A DNA stretch of 64,000 nucleotides from Aselliscus stoliczkanus (lineage: Eukaryota > Chordata > Mammalia > Chiroptera > Hipposideridae). Shown here in pieces: positions 23,866 through 34,384 of the stretch (the first letter of the stretch is position 1; every line of letters starts with the position of its first letter). Where the stretch lies: assembly GCA_033961575.1 (NCBI GenBank), contig CM066728.1:108704852-108768851 (forward strand), read 5' to 3'. A program made the position numbers and the translations under genes. Under the pieces are notes generated by a model. It was not told the origin of the DNA, did no database searches, and saw only the letters and a program-made list of their open reading frames with translations.

Positions 23866-24788
23866 GATATTACTGATGAAGTGGTAACATGCCAGTGGAT
23901 GGATGGGTATCTCTCTTATAAGCTCTTCAACATGTTGGAATAAGGTAAACATACCCGAACTAGAAAACAGTTGACTCAAAAGCAAAGATCCAGCCTCAGT
24001 AAAAGGGTGGGTTGTTTAATCCAATGTTATTGATGCACATGATAAGGAAAGGTGTCCTTCCTAAAATCTTTCCCACACTAATTTGAAAAGGAAATCAAGA
24101 GAAAATGCCTTCCTTTAATAGAATTCATTTCACCCCTTGTTGGAAACAAACACAATGAGCTTGCCTCCAGGGGCAGGTTATACATTTAAGAAAGCCTATT
24201 AGTTCCGCTGATGATATTCACTTAGCTCTAGTGTTGGGAATAGTTCATTACTTTTGAAATAAGTAAAACATAGTTTTCACGTATCAGAGAAGACAAATGA
24301 CTTATTTATGAAAAGAAGGGAGTAGGACACAGCTATTTCCCACACAATGCATTTTGTGTGGGAAGCTGAGGCCACACTAACTACGACCCATCCAGAATCT
24401 TCCTTCGATTTCACTTTATTCATTTGTCCCCCATTCCCTGGTCTGCCCAGCGGCCTGTGGCAATTGCTACTTGGCTAGTGTTTCTGGAACACTTATGTCT
24501 CCTGGACTCATTTGAGGTTGCAGGGGGTCATTACTCTTCCCTGAATTCCCGTAGAGCCCCTTTTACTCTAACCCTGAGACAAGGCAATAGAACATCCACA
24601 CCTACTTCCTACCCTGTTTAGACCACCAATATGTGGGGATGGGTAAAATCACCGGACTAAAATAGGCAATCAAAACACCCCCGAAACTAATATCTTTCGA
24701 TCATATAATCAATCAAGAAGAGACACAATCATTGATAAGAATATTCTAGCTTCTACAAAGGGCGTCCGTTACTAAAGAAGGGCTCATC

Positions 24789-24965
24789 ATGGTGCCAGTG
24801 ATGAAAATTAACTTTGTGCCTGAGACCTTTGTCCTGTTCTTCTCAACTGTAGCAACATTATTCTACATAAGCAAATCTTCTCAGAATTACAACGAAAGAG
24901 ACTACAGATCCCTTATGGAAGACTTATGCTGTGGATACAAACTGAAACTAATCCCACAGAGCTGA
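24789..24965 (+). other. Unexplained 58-codon open frame
   Basis: The frame runs from ATG to TGA and encodes 58 residues starting MVPVMKINFVPETFVLFFST, with a hydrophobic stretch at about residues 13-27 and a charged, Tyr- and Cys-containing tail ending KLKLIPQS. An in-frame TAG lies upstream near 24748. I do not recognise it, and it may be chance. It is antisense to ADCY2 within an intron. Confidence 0.2.
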
Positions 24966-25421
24966 GCATTTTTGACGAGATGAAGTAACTTTGGACTGGA
25001 TTTTTATATTATTGCTGCCTACTCGTAAAAATTACTTTCTTTTTTACAATATGTGTGTAGCCATATTATTTGTCAGAAATCACAAGACATGGTAAGAGTG
25101 CAGACGTTGTCCTTAAGATCAGAGGAGGCATTTAAATTTTTAAAAATCACTTTTGCAAAAAACAAAGCTGTCCTTTTTCATAGTTTTCTAATTCAATTTT
25201 GCAAAAGAATTTGAGACTAATACTAAATAATAATAATACAAAACACAGAAGTCTTAATTTGGATGGAGTTACTCACATGCCAATAAATGGCTCTCAGCAT
25301 ATTTATATTTAAATGCACAATAACGTATTTAATGCCAATTGACAGAATAGAAATAGCTGAAAGTGAGAATTATGACTGCAAATTATAAACAGTTAAAGAT
25401 CTTACCAAGCGGTACACTTAC

Positions 25422-25549
25422 TTTATGGCCTCACACATGTCCAGTCCCATTTTCACACAGTTCTTGGCGTGGTTAGGGAGAGAGATGGGGAGTCCAGACA
25501 CACAGTAGTAGCAGTCCCCTAAAATTTTTATTCGCATGCATTCATTCTC
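25422..25549 (-). CDS. ADCY2: ADCY2 exon: C1a catalytic domain, second metal-binding Asp
   Basis: The 128-nt exon encodes [17 protein letters not shown] through MGLDMCEAI plus two bases of a split Lys. The acceptor is TTCTTCTTCCAG before GAG and the donor AA then GTAAGT (phase 2). The ILGDCYYCV hairpin carries the second magnesium-binding aspartate (about Asp338), invariant in active mammalian adenylate cyclases. The stretch [16 protein letters not shown] is the next helix of the core fold. Nothing is missing or altered in the catalytic motif. The third-position bases are ordinary for a mammalian gene and the flanking introns are AT-rich. Confidence 0.98.
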
Positions 25550-25779
25550 CTGGAAGAAGAAATCAGAGTGTCAGGTGCATTAGGCACTTACATGATGACT
25601 TAAATTTACTGAATATCAAATGGGAAGGTGTTGGTCAAAGGGGACAAATGTTCAGCTATGTAGGATGCATAAATAAATCCTAGCGATCTGTACAGTGCAC
25701 CATCTACAGTAAACAATGCTGCATTGAATACTCAAAATTTTACTAAGAAGGGAGATCTTCTGTTGTGTTTTAATCACAA

Positions 25780-25780
<1 letters not shown>

Positions 25781-25813
<33 letters not shown>
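25781..25813. repeat. AAT microsatellite
   Basis: About ten AAT units in a row. Confidence 0.92.
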
Positions 25814-25816
<3 letters not shown>

Positions 25817-25839
25817 GGAGGCAGGAGGAAATTTTTGTA

Positions 25840-25975
25840 CGTTTCTGGTATAGACTGTGGTGATAGTTTCGAAGGTGCATACTTACTTCCAAACTCATTA
25901 AGTTGTATATACTAAATATGTACAGTTTTGTGTATGTCAATTATACCTCAATAAAATTGTTTAAAAATTAAAAAA
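25840..25975 (+). mobile_element. Old L1 3' terminus
   Basis: The sequence runs GACTGTGGTGATAGTTTCG to TCAATTATACCTCAATAAAA and an A-rich end, as in older L1 3' termini. It follows directly on an AAT microsatellite. Confidence 0.65.
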
Positions 25976-26244
25976 ATAATAACCAGTGGGCAATGATTTC
26001 ACATCCCTCAGCTTAAAGCTGTGTGCGTTCCACATTATCCAGTCAGCGGACTGAGCTGTCTGTGCTTGCGATGCCCTCCAAGTCCTTGTTATCTAACTAT
26101 GAGGTATGAACTGATGCCCAAAGCCTGCTGTCTCCATGGCCTAAACCGTGAGCCAGACTCGGAGGTTGCCTGGGGGTTGCCTTGTTACCATGATCAGAGA
26201 GAACCAGGAAGGCCCATGGAGTACTTCCGTCGTGGGCAATGAAT

Positions 26245-26420
26245 CGCACCTTCCCACGGTGAAGTCCTGAACCCTGGTACCTGTGAATGCGACCTCATGT
26301 GGCGACAGGATTGCTGCAGATGGAACTAGACAGGATGCGGGCATGCAGGGGCAGGGCGGGCCCTAATCCAATCTGACTGGTCCTTGTCAAAGGGGCGCAT
26401 TGGGCACTGAGACGTCACCC
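26245..26420 (+). repeat. MLT1-like LTR fragment
   Basis: Blocks AAGTCCTGAACCCTGGTACC, GATTGCTGCAGATGGAACTA and GGCCCTAATCCAATCTGACT follow the MLT1 order, diverged and truncated. Confidence 0.5.
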
Positions 26421-27570
26421 AAGGGGAGTGCCAGGTGACACAGCAGCCACGCTGCCAACTGCCAAGAGAGGGATGCTCCTTCCCAGTGTGACCAGGTAGT
26501 TCCACAACAATGACCTGGTTTTAATTCCAAGTGTCAGGCCATTACGTTTTAACCCTTCTTTTTCTAAAAGGCAGCACCCAGAGCACTCAACCTCGTCATC
26601 TGGTTTGGTAAAGGAAGAGCGCAGACCTGTACTCTTGCCGATGTTTAGAATCCCCAGTGGGAGCTGTGATGGTCAGTCGGGCAGCGAAAGGCACTCGGTG
26701 GGGAACTTGACCTGAAAGCACCTGGAAGCCGGACTCATTCCCCAGAGGCTTGGCGAGAACGTGTGTATGTTTAAAAGTGAGATGAATGTTGCAGTGAAGT
26801 AAATTTGGGACCAACTCTTCCATAGATAAATGACATACTTTAATCAGCATCGCAATAAGTATTTTTGTTGTTGTTGTTGGAAACCACAAATCAACAAAAG
26901 AATTAAGCTGTTTTAAGAGAAGTAAGGGGCTAACAAAGAAGAAAACATTTTTTTATCATTATTCCCACCGGAAACCCTGACAGATCTAGTATGGTTTTAG
27001 ATCACCTGTCATCACTTCGTCTCTGTGAAACTAACCATTAATGAGCATATGAATGGCAACTACTGAACTTCTGCTCATGTGGACAACGGTCACTGGCCAT
27101 AAACGAGGGCATAATACATAAAGGGCTTTAGGAGAAGGTATGCCTCCTATCTAGGGATCTCCTGGGTTCTGGTTAGGAATACGCGATAGTTACAATTGGA
27201 TGAGAAGAAACCACGTTCCTGCCTTCTTGACATTGGAATGCCTAAGCAGAGGACCTTAGAACAGCAGACACATGTACAAATTAAAGTCCTCATCTTAACT
27301 GTGCTTTCTGTATGTGTGCTGAATTACATAGAAGCAGAAGTTTTAAAACTAGAAGAAAATGTGCTACTTATTTGCGACAATGGCTTCTCTCACCCCTGGT
27401 TTAGGTTTGAGACTCATTGAGGGTCAATGGCAAATCAATCCCACAAATTCACAAACACTGTTCCTCAAGGGCGCCTTTGATGAAAAAGTGAAAAGTTGAT
27501 AAGGGGCCAGAGAACAAGTACGCCAACATTTTATACATCTTCAAAATGAAAGAGAATCACTAATACTCAC

Positions 27571-27682
27571 CTTAGCAATTTGATCGAACTTTCCAAAGAG
27601 TTCGTTCAGCATATGGACCAGCTCTCCTGGGGAGCAGTCGCTGGCCAGCCGGGTGAACCCAACAATGTCAGCGTAGAGGATG
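27571..27682 (-). CDS. ADCY2: ADCY2 exon: C1a catalytic domain, first metal-binding Asp
   Basis: The 112-nt exon completes the split Ser and encodes [15 protein letters not shown] through GKFDQIAK, ending on a codon boundary (phase 0). The acceptor is CCTTCCCACAG and the donor AAG then GTGAGT, both near consensus. ADIVGFTRL holds the first of two aspartates that bind the two magnesium ions in the active site formed between C1a and C2 (about Asp294 in my estimate). The following [15 protein letters not shown] is the conserved helix after the first strand. The residues match the class III cyclase signature, so the copy looks catalytically competent here. The intron before this exon is 2.57 kb and the one after is 2.02 kb. 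Confidence 0.98.
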
Positions 27683-28294
27683 CTGTGGGAAGGAACAAAG
27701 TCGGGGGGTGGGGGGGGCAGCGTTTGCTACTTTACGTCCATTAAGAAAGTAATGGTAGTTTTCCCCGTTAAAACAGTATAGAGTGCTTTACATTTTATAT
27801 TTATATTTTCATAATAAAGACACCATTTCCCTGGACAAGGAATATGTAAACATTTGCTAAACGTTCCATTCTTATCGATGGCCTTTCTCTCTCAGGGCCG
27901 GGCACACCTTCCCCTCTGGTTTATGTGGTAATCAAACAGACAGTTCACTATACTGTCATAATTCTGATATCAAGTTAGCATGTGTCTATTTGAATTGTAG
28001 CATGAGTTTGTATTATTGGAATTCCTAAAGTAGAAGAAGCAAAATAATAAAAGCCCAATCCTATTTTTACCATCCAAGAAAAACTGGAACAGTAATCTTC
28101 CTAAAAGAAAGACAAGTTTCCCAAAGATTCTGGATTCCTTACTATCGGCCAGGATAAAGCAGACATGGTACCTCGCCCTGAAGCTCAGAGTTTAGTTGGG
28201 GTGATGAAGCAAATAAATAAGGACACCAGAAAATGTCCAGTAGCAATGATAATAAGTGCTATAAAGGAACACAGCAGAGCTACAAGGCAGGACA

Positions 28295-28325
<31 letters not shown>

Positions 28326-30249
28326 CACGTGTGCGTGTGGTGTGTGTGTGTGTGGTGTGTGTGCGTGCGTGTGGTGTGTGTGTGTGCGTGTGTGTGTGTG
28401 TGTGTGTGCGTGTGTGTGTGATTAGATGGCGAGGCACCCAGGAAAGTGACTCTTAGAAACAGCAGTGCAGTTTCTTTCATGGGATGTACATGCTGGAGGG
28501 GCAAATTGGAGCAGGCTCGGAGGAGAATGTGACCAGGTCAGCTTTGGTTGTGCTGAGTGTAACGGCGCAGTCTGTGGAACACCCAGGTGGAAGACACCCT
28601 GTGGGCAGGTGAGTCTGGAAAACTATGGTTGAGTTCTGTGGCTCAGCCCCTGTGGATGGTAATTAAATCCTGGGAGAGAACCGAGCAGAGTGAGGAGAGA
28701 GCCCTGAAAACACTCATTTACAGGCAAGCCTAGATGTAGGGGAGAGAAAACAACAAAGGAGATTGCAGGGAGAAAAGAAATGGGATACGATGCCAGAAGA
28801 CTCAGGGATGGGAGAATCCTGTAAGGACAAGGCCAGGGCTAACAGGCCCAGCATGCACGAGCAGTCAGGAGATGAGCGTGTGGAAGCCAGTCAGTCACAG
28901 ACCTGGGAGCAAGACAGCTGGGGATGCCGGGGAGGTCAAGGCAGAGAGCGGTGATCTGAGGAGAGAGAACAAGGAGGCTGAGCCGGAGGGTGTGGGAACA
29001 TCGCTCTAGAGTCTGGGCTCTAGACTCTGGGCTCCATGAGGGAGGAAGGTGGTTTCGGAGCTGGATGCTGGCATTGGATTAAGAGAAGCGTCTGCTTATT
29101 TTGAAAGATGTGATGGCTTTGTGAGTGTTTCAGTGCTAGTGGGCAGGGCTCAGAGGAAGGCCCTGATGATTCAGGAAGCAACGGGCCTGTAAATTCCTCC
29201 TCGTTTCGTGTGTCCTCCTCTCCTCATCATTTTCATTATTATTCATTATTATTATTGCTATTGTCATCATCATCATTAGATAGTAAATAGGTAGTAAGTT
29301 TTATTAATAGAAAGTAAACATTTTGCTGAATGAATGGTCAAAGAAGGACTAAAGTTAGCAACTAATCTTTTTGGGACCATCTGCAAACCTAGTGATTTTC
29401 ACTGAAAAAACCCAAACTCTCAGCTTTTGACTAGCCGACCTGTGTTCCCCATGCCTTGTGCCTGCTTCTGTGCTCATCCTGTTCCAGGATGGGAAAGCCA
29501 CATGGTTTCATATTTCTTTTAAAAATATTTGGCACTCCATGCCATTGCAGGTTATATATTTCTGAGTTTTAAGTACTTAAGTTACTTTAGGATTCCAATT
29601 ATATTGTATGAATTTAGATTTAACTCAGTACTGCCATCATATTCTAGAAAAGCTGAGGAAAATTACGGCTGCTGAAGCTGCCTAACCAACCCTTTGCCTT
29701 AGCTATTGGGGAGGTCAGCTTCCAAGATGGCCCCGGGGGTCCTTACCTCCTGCCAAGCACACCCCTGCATCATCCTCTCCCTCACTGCCCCCACCCTGCA
29801 TCCCTGGAGAGTGCCGACTTCTCCAGGGCCTGCCAGCCAAGCCCATCTTGAGGAATCGTCCTGCGCCCTTCTGCTGAGAGCTCACCGACCCTCCCCCCAA
29901 TCTTACTGTAACACTGAGTGTCCTGGGCTCCAGGGACACCATGGAGTTCCCAGAATAAAGAACCCACTGTCCACCTCTCCCTGTCTGTGACTGATGGTCA
30001 GCCATGGAGAGCAGGGCTACGAGGGCTAACTCAGTCCAATGAAGCTGGGGATCCTATTTTCATCTCAATGTGAAGGCACCAAAAGGCAGCACACGAGTGA
30101 GGGGCGTGGTATCTTCTCCACGAGTGAAGGGTTAGCAGTTACAAAGAAGACATGGCATTGTTAGCCATGGGCTCCCCGTTAAAACCGTCCCCAGTGCAGG
30201 GAGTGAGCTCCCGGGCTTGCGGAGGAAGCAAGGCAGAGCAGCAGCGCAC
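27683..30249 (-). other. ADCY2: ADCY2 intron, 2.57 kb
   Basis: The intron holds a long GT/GC dinucleotide tract at 28295-28421 and otherwise purine-rich DNA at 28440-29170 and a GC-richer patch at 29690-30010 that I could not assign to a repeat family. No conserved coding signal was seen. Confidence 0.85.
28295..28421. repeat. GT microsatellite with GC-alternating core
   Basis: Alternating purine-pyrimidine DNA over about 125 bp: GT runs, a GCGCGCGCACGTGTGCG core near 28319, and TGTGGTG interruptions. Frames across it are artefacts. Confidence 0.95.
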
Positions 30250-30398
30250 CTGACGTTGGTGTGGCGCTTGACGTACAGGTTGTGAAAGTTGTTGGTGTTC
30301 TCCATCTGGCCGGCCTTGGGGCCCTGCAGCCTCTGGATGATTTCTGCCTTCATTTCCATGGCGATGTGAGCTGGCAGCAGCGACAGCAGGAGCCGCTC
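30250..30398 (-). CDS. ADCY2: ADCY2 exon: linker into C1a domain (first exon in window)
   Basis: This 149-nt exon encodes ERLLLSLLPAHIAMEMK through VKRHTNV, then two bases of a split Ser codon. The acceptor is a C-rich tract ending in AG before GAG; the donor is CAG then GTGCGC, and the intron is phase 2. It corresponds to about residues 240-288. This is the helical segment leaving the first membrane domain (LLSLLPAHIA is shared by all membrane cyclases) and the short variable loop before the catalytic core. It positions the C1a fold against the membrane. No stop, frameshift or unusual codon is present. The reading frame continues upstream of the acceptor only by chance; the splice site and homology decide the exon edge. 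No ADCY2 exon was recognised between here and the window end, so the next upstream exon is at least 33.6 kb away. Confidence 0.97.
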
Positions 30399-31036
30399 CT
30401 GGGGCAGGCGTGAGGAAAGACCGACAAGTCAACGACAAGGGAACATCCAAGTAACACTGGAAATCATCATCACTGATTTGTCGTGGGGCTGATTTGAGGA
30501 CTATTTTCAACAGGCTAAAATACAGGTGCTAAGAGTACATATTGAAAAAACAATCAAATCTAAGGTCAGAGTGTGTTATTTATTGAGCTCTAAGCCCATG
30601 TTCTTCAGAGTGGAGAAAAGAGGAGAAAAGGTTAAGTTATTTCCACAAGGATATTATTTCTCTATTTGGATGTTAAAGTAGCAAAGCAGAAATCATAGTA
30701 GAATGCCAGGAACCAGTGGCCAGTTTCAGATAGGAAACAGTCATTTTTACCGGCTTGTTCATATGAGAGATAAAGTACAAGACAGTCAACTAATATCCCA
30801 CATTTCCTAGATAAGACAAACATCTTCAAACATTTCATTTCCTCTGTGATGAACCTTCAATCCCCTTTAGAGATTCTGAACTATTATAAAGATAGTCAGA
30901 AATATTAGCTTCTGTAAAATGTCATCTATGAAATCTACAGGTGGAATACAAAGAAGTGATAGGAGCTTTTCTTGTTTTTTTGATCTTTAAATTCTGTAAA
31001 TTTAGTACACCACAGCATGCAATATTACACTTATTT

Positions 31037-31144
31037 ATTTATTTATTTTTTTGAGGGCAGTGTCACTGGCCCTCATATGTGGGACCCGAACCAGGGCCGC
31101 TGGCTTCCCAAGCCAGCGCTCAACCACTGCGCCACTCGGCTGGC
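31037..31144 (-). mobile_element. Short tRNA-derived SINE with 17-bp target duplication
   Basis: It belongs to the same family and orientation as the copy at 6277: it shares ACTGGCCCTCATATGTGGG, the B box complement and the CCACTCGGCTGGCC end. The flanks carry a 17-bp duplication (CAATATTACACTTATTT) at 31020-31036 and 31145-31161. The A tail appears as an ATTT-rich run on the plus strand. Confidence 0.93.
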
Positions 31145-33884
31145 CAATATTACACTTATTTTAATATGTACTTATTTTAGTTAGAGTGGTACTTTTCCAT
31201 TCTCTTCGAGGAAAATAGGCAATGTTTTTTAAGGAGAAGCATCAAAGAAGGGTAAACTTTGAAAGTTTATATGAGGTCTGATCAAACAATATGGTGAATG
31301 TTTAAATAAAAAAAATTATTACAGTAAAAGATACATTGCCATTAATCCTCCTCAAAATACTCCCCCTCACTTCAAACACACTTATCCGATTGTTCTTGCC
31401 CCTTTCTGAAGCAGTTCTGGAAGTCTTCTTCCGTGTTTTTATATTAGACAGCAGTCAGTCCAGGACGGAGGCAATTTCCACAAAGAGTGAAAGAATGTAT
31501 GATTAACCAGCTAACCATGAAAATGGGGAAGATATCCTCCATTATTTCAAAACAAATCAATGAAGAAATCAAGGAAAAATGTAAAACAGGTGGGACAAAT
31601 AGAAAATAAATCATGGAAGGACAGCTACTAGCCAACTGTATCAGGAATGACGTTCAAAATCTTTTAAATAGAAGGAAGATAGTGAGGAAAGAGTGAAATT
31701 ACCATCAGCCACAGGGGACCTGCCTGGTGACACCCTCAGGTATGAACAGAGCAGCCCCAGGCGGGAGACGGGGGCGTGTGGCTCTGAGACACCATCAAAT
31801 CCCTGTCATAATCAAAGCACGTAGACACTGAATATAAAGTTGTTAACTTGTAAAACAGCAATAAGACATGTTAGCATATAGACTATAACAGATTACAAAT
31901 TTGGACGTAAGCTATCTGTTTACAAATCCCAGTGAGACCTGTGTGTCGACAGAGGTGTCTGGTTGTCGGCTTAATTAGATTAAAAAAGAAAAGCAATCTT
32001 GTACTCTTTCTAATGGGAGGTGGGTGAGTCCAGGGCTAAGGAAAAATAAAATGCAGCAGGCCCCCACGCCTCGCTGACATAGTTGTGCATTATCATCTTA
32101 TGATGATAATGTGTGTGTGCACTTGGATACAGAGCGTCTTCTGTTGCACTTAAAGCAGCCATCAGTCGGCTCTCCCAATGGTTACATTTGCTCCGAGTCA
32201 TGCTTTTTCCAGCTAGTGTTGCTAGTGTCCTTCTCAGATTCCCTCTGCCTTCTTCGGAGGTCTCCTGCAACCTCTTCCTTTATACATCTACAGTTTCCTG
32301 TGTCTTAACCAATAAGGAAGTAATTGATGGAGAAGTACCTGTTTCTGCACCCGCACTGCTCACGGGCAGATCAGAGCGTGTCCCACTCTTTTCCTTGCAG
32401 GGTCTCCAGCAGTACTGCATCCCTGTTGCCACCAGCAGGCCCTCTCAATAGCCTCCCTCCCTCCCTCCCTCTTCTACCTGGAACCACTTCCCAACTGAGT
32501 GACTGTCCCCAGAGCATTGACATAGGGTCTGCTTTGGGTAAGCTAACCAAAGCATTTCTAAGCCTCTTTGCTTCTCCTCCTGTGTTCTGTGATAAGAATA
32601 TGGTAAGCCCCAAAGCTCCCAGAGCCAGGCTTTCTGGAAAGGCAGATTCCATGAATGAAAAAGAAGAACCAAATCTAAATTTTCCTCCCTGGCCATAGCT
32701 TCATTGAATGACCAAATGTAAGTGATGATATTTTAGAGCAAAATGTAGATGGATGACTGGCTTTTTAAAAGTAGGTCGAAAAATACATGTTGAATAAACT
32801 AAAATGAGCCAAGATTTTCTTTTCTAAAAGTGTTAGAGAATCCTTGTGAATTTAGATTGGAGTAAAGATTTTGATAACAGCCAACAGGCCAAATAATATG
32901 ACCCAAAGCTTCCCACTATCAAGACCTCTGATTAGAGCCCATGAACAGGAGCCATCCTTCAAGGGTTGCACATGTCTTCTGGGTGACACAGCATCAGACA
33001 ATGGGGTGAGCCTCAAATAAGTCTGTACTCAAATGTGGTGAATCAAGACGCCTTTAGATGTGCCTATTTTCCTTTAGAAAATACTATCCTCTGAAAGAAA
33101 GGCCCAATATTATGGCACACATAAATTTCAACTCCCTTCATAATCGGACAAGGTTAATATTTCCATTCATAGTTCAGCTTTTTGTTAATTTAGCTGTGTG
33201 CCCTGCCAAATTATCAGAAAGTAACACACAAACCCAAGTGCTGAATATACCTGGTATAACCTCGCTACATTCTCTCTCCAGTCCGTTGCAGAGATTCCTT
33301 ACAGGGACTTTAGAAAAATCAAGTTGCCATTAGTCTGACGGATGCATACCATTACTTATTTCTCTTGCTAGCAAAGATAGTCTAATTACAGAGAATTTGG
33401 CTCATTCTGGCATATTCAAAGGTTATCTAGTGAAAAACTTGGCTTTGGTTTGAGGGTTCCATTTCAACACACCTCTTTCTTAAACCTCTAATTATTATTC
33501 ATTAGCAATATTTTCTTTTCCGCTAGAACTTGTTCTTTTAAGTTGTGCCTCATAGAAGAGCAATAGGGTTAGTATATTTCATTGACTTTTGAGCAAAGTT
33601 CAGGACACTCTGAGCTCAGAAGTGTTTCTAACATACTACCATAAAACAGCCGATTATGGAATTTTATATTTTGATGCTCTGTTTGGGATTATTTTGATTG
33701 ATAGGAAAATCCAATTTAAGCAAAGAAAATTTCAACTTAAAATTTGAGCTAAGGTTTAGGAATTCACATTATACCCTGTCCCTTCAGTAAAGCATGCATG
33801 TAATAAATACTTAAATCCCTTTTCAAAAGGGAAGATGACAATGGCATGTGCCTTTCTTAAGAATTTAGGTGGGGTTTTTTTTTT

Positions 33885-34275
33885 GGCTGGCTGAGTGGCG
33901 CATTGGTTGAGAACTGGTTTGGGGATGCCAGCGGTCCTGGTTCGGATCTCACATGTGAGGGCCAGTGTCACTGCCCTCGACAGCTAACAACAGCTCCACC
34001 TGGAGCTGGGCTGTGCGAGCCCCGGTGACGGTGTGGGCTGCAGCCCCTGCTGCAGTGGGCTGCCATAGGCTACAGTGAGTGGCCAGCAGCCAGCGTGAGT
34101 TGCCAATAGCCACGGTGAGTGACATCCAGAGGCCGGTGACCGATCTGCCTCATCCGGGAAGAGCGCAATGACGATACCAACATGGGCCAGTGAAGCAACA
34201 TCCTCCACAGCTAGACTGAAGAACAAAAGCACAGCAACTTGTCTGTTCCCTTCCCCCAATAAAAATTTTTTTTTT
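33885..34275 (+). mobile_element. Composite ~390-bp SINE with tRNA head
   Basis: The element starts GGCTGGCTGAGTGGCGC, the same tRNA head as the short SINEs including the GGGCCAGTGTCACTGCCCTC end. It continues for a further ~290 bp shared with the copy at 59797: CAGCTCCACCTGGAGCT, CGGTGACGGTGT, GAAGAGCGCAATGACGATAC, AACATGGGCCAGTGAAGCAA and CAGCAACTTGTCTGTTCCC. It ends in CCCCAATAAAAA followed by a T run. AATAAA plus a T run is the pattern of T+ SINEs, which carry both a polyadenylation signal and a Pol III terminator. It adjoins an inverted partial copy. Confidence 0.88.
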
Positions 34276-34384
34276 AAAGATTGTATTGGGGAATTGGGGG
34301 AGAGGAACAGCGTTGGGGAATCGGGGAAGGAGAACAGACAAGTTTCTGTCTTTTTGGCTGCCAGCCACTCACTGTAGCCTATAT
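34276..34384 (-). mobile_element. Inverted partial composite SINE, tail to tail with its neighbour
   Basis: Read on the minus strand this segment carries ATAGGCTACAGTGAGTGGC, then AGACAGAAACTTGTCTGTTC and the CCCCCAATTCCCCAATA tail. Those pieces also occur in the plus-strand element to its left (34066-34100 and 34225-34260), with the middle deleted. The pair forms a fold-back with the T/A runs at its centre. It is either a second insertion or a local inversion of the first. Confidence 0.8.

Larger units (their letters stand above)
20796..25421 (-). other. ADCY2: ADCY2 intron, 4.63 kb
   Basis: It contains a MIR-like trace near 21075-21140, an L2-type fragment (22060-22390), an L1 3' end (23460-23865) and a 58-codon open frame at 24789-24965 of unknown meaning. 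A C-rich pyrimidine tract lies at 21838-21873. The rest is unassigned AT-rich DNA. Confidence 0.85.
25550..27570 (-). other. ADCY2: ADCY2 intron, 2.02 kb
   Basis: The intron contains an AAT microsatellite (25781-25813), an old L1 3' end (25840-25975) and an MLT1-like LTR fragment (26245-26420). The remainder, 26421-27570, is unassigned. Confidence 0.85.

Noticed and set aside
28165..28504. Cys-Val and Thr-His repeat frames on both strands
   Set aside because: These are translations of the GT/CA microsatellite.
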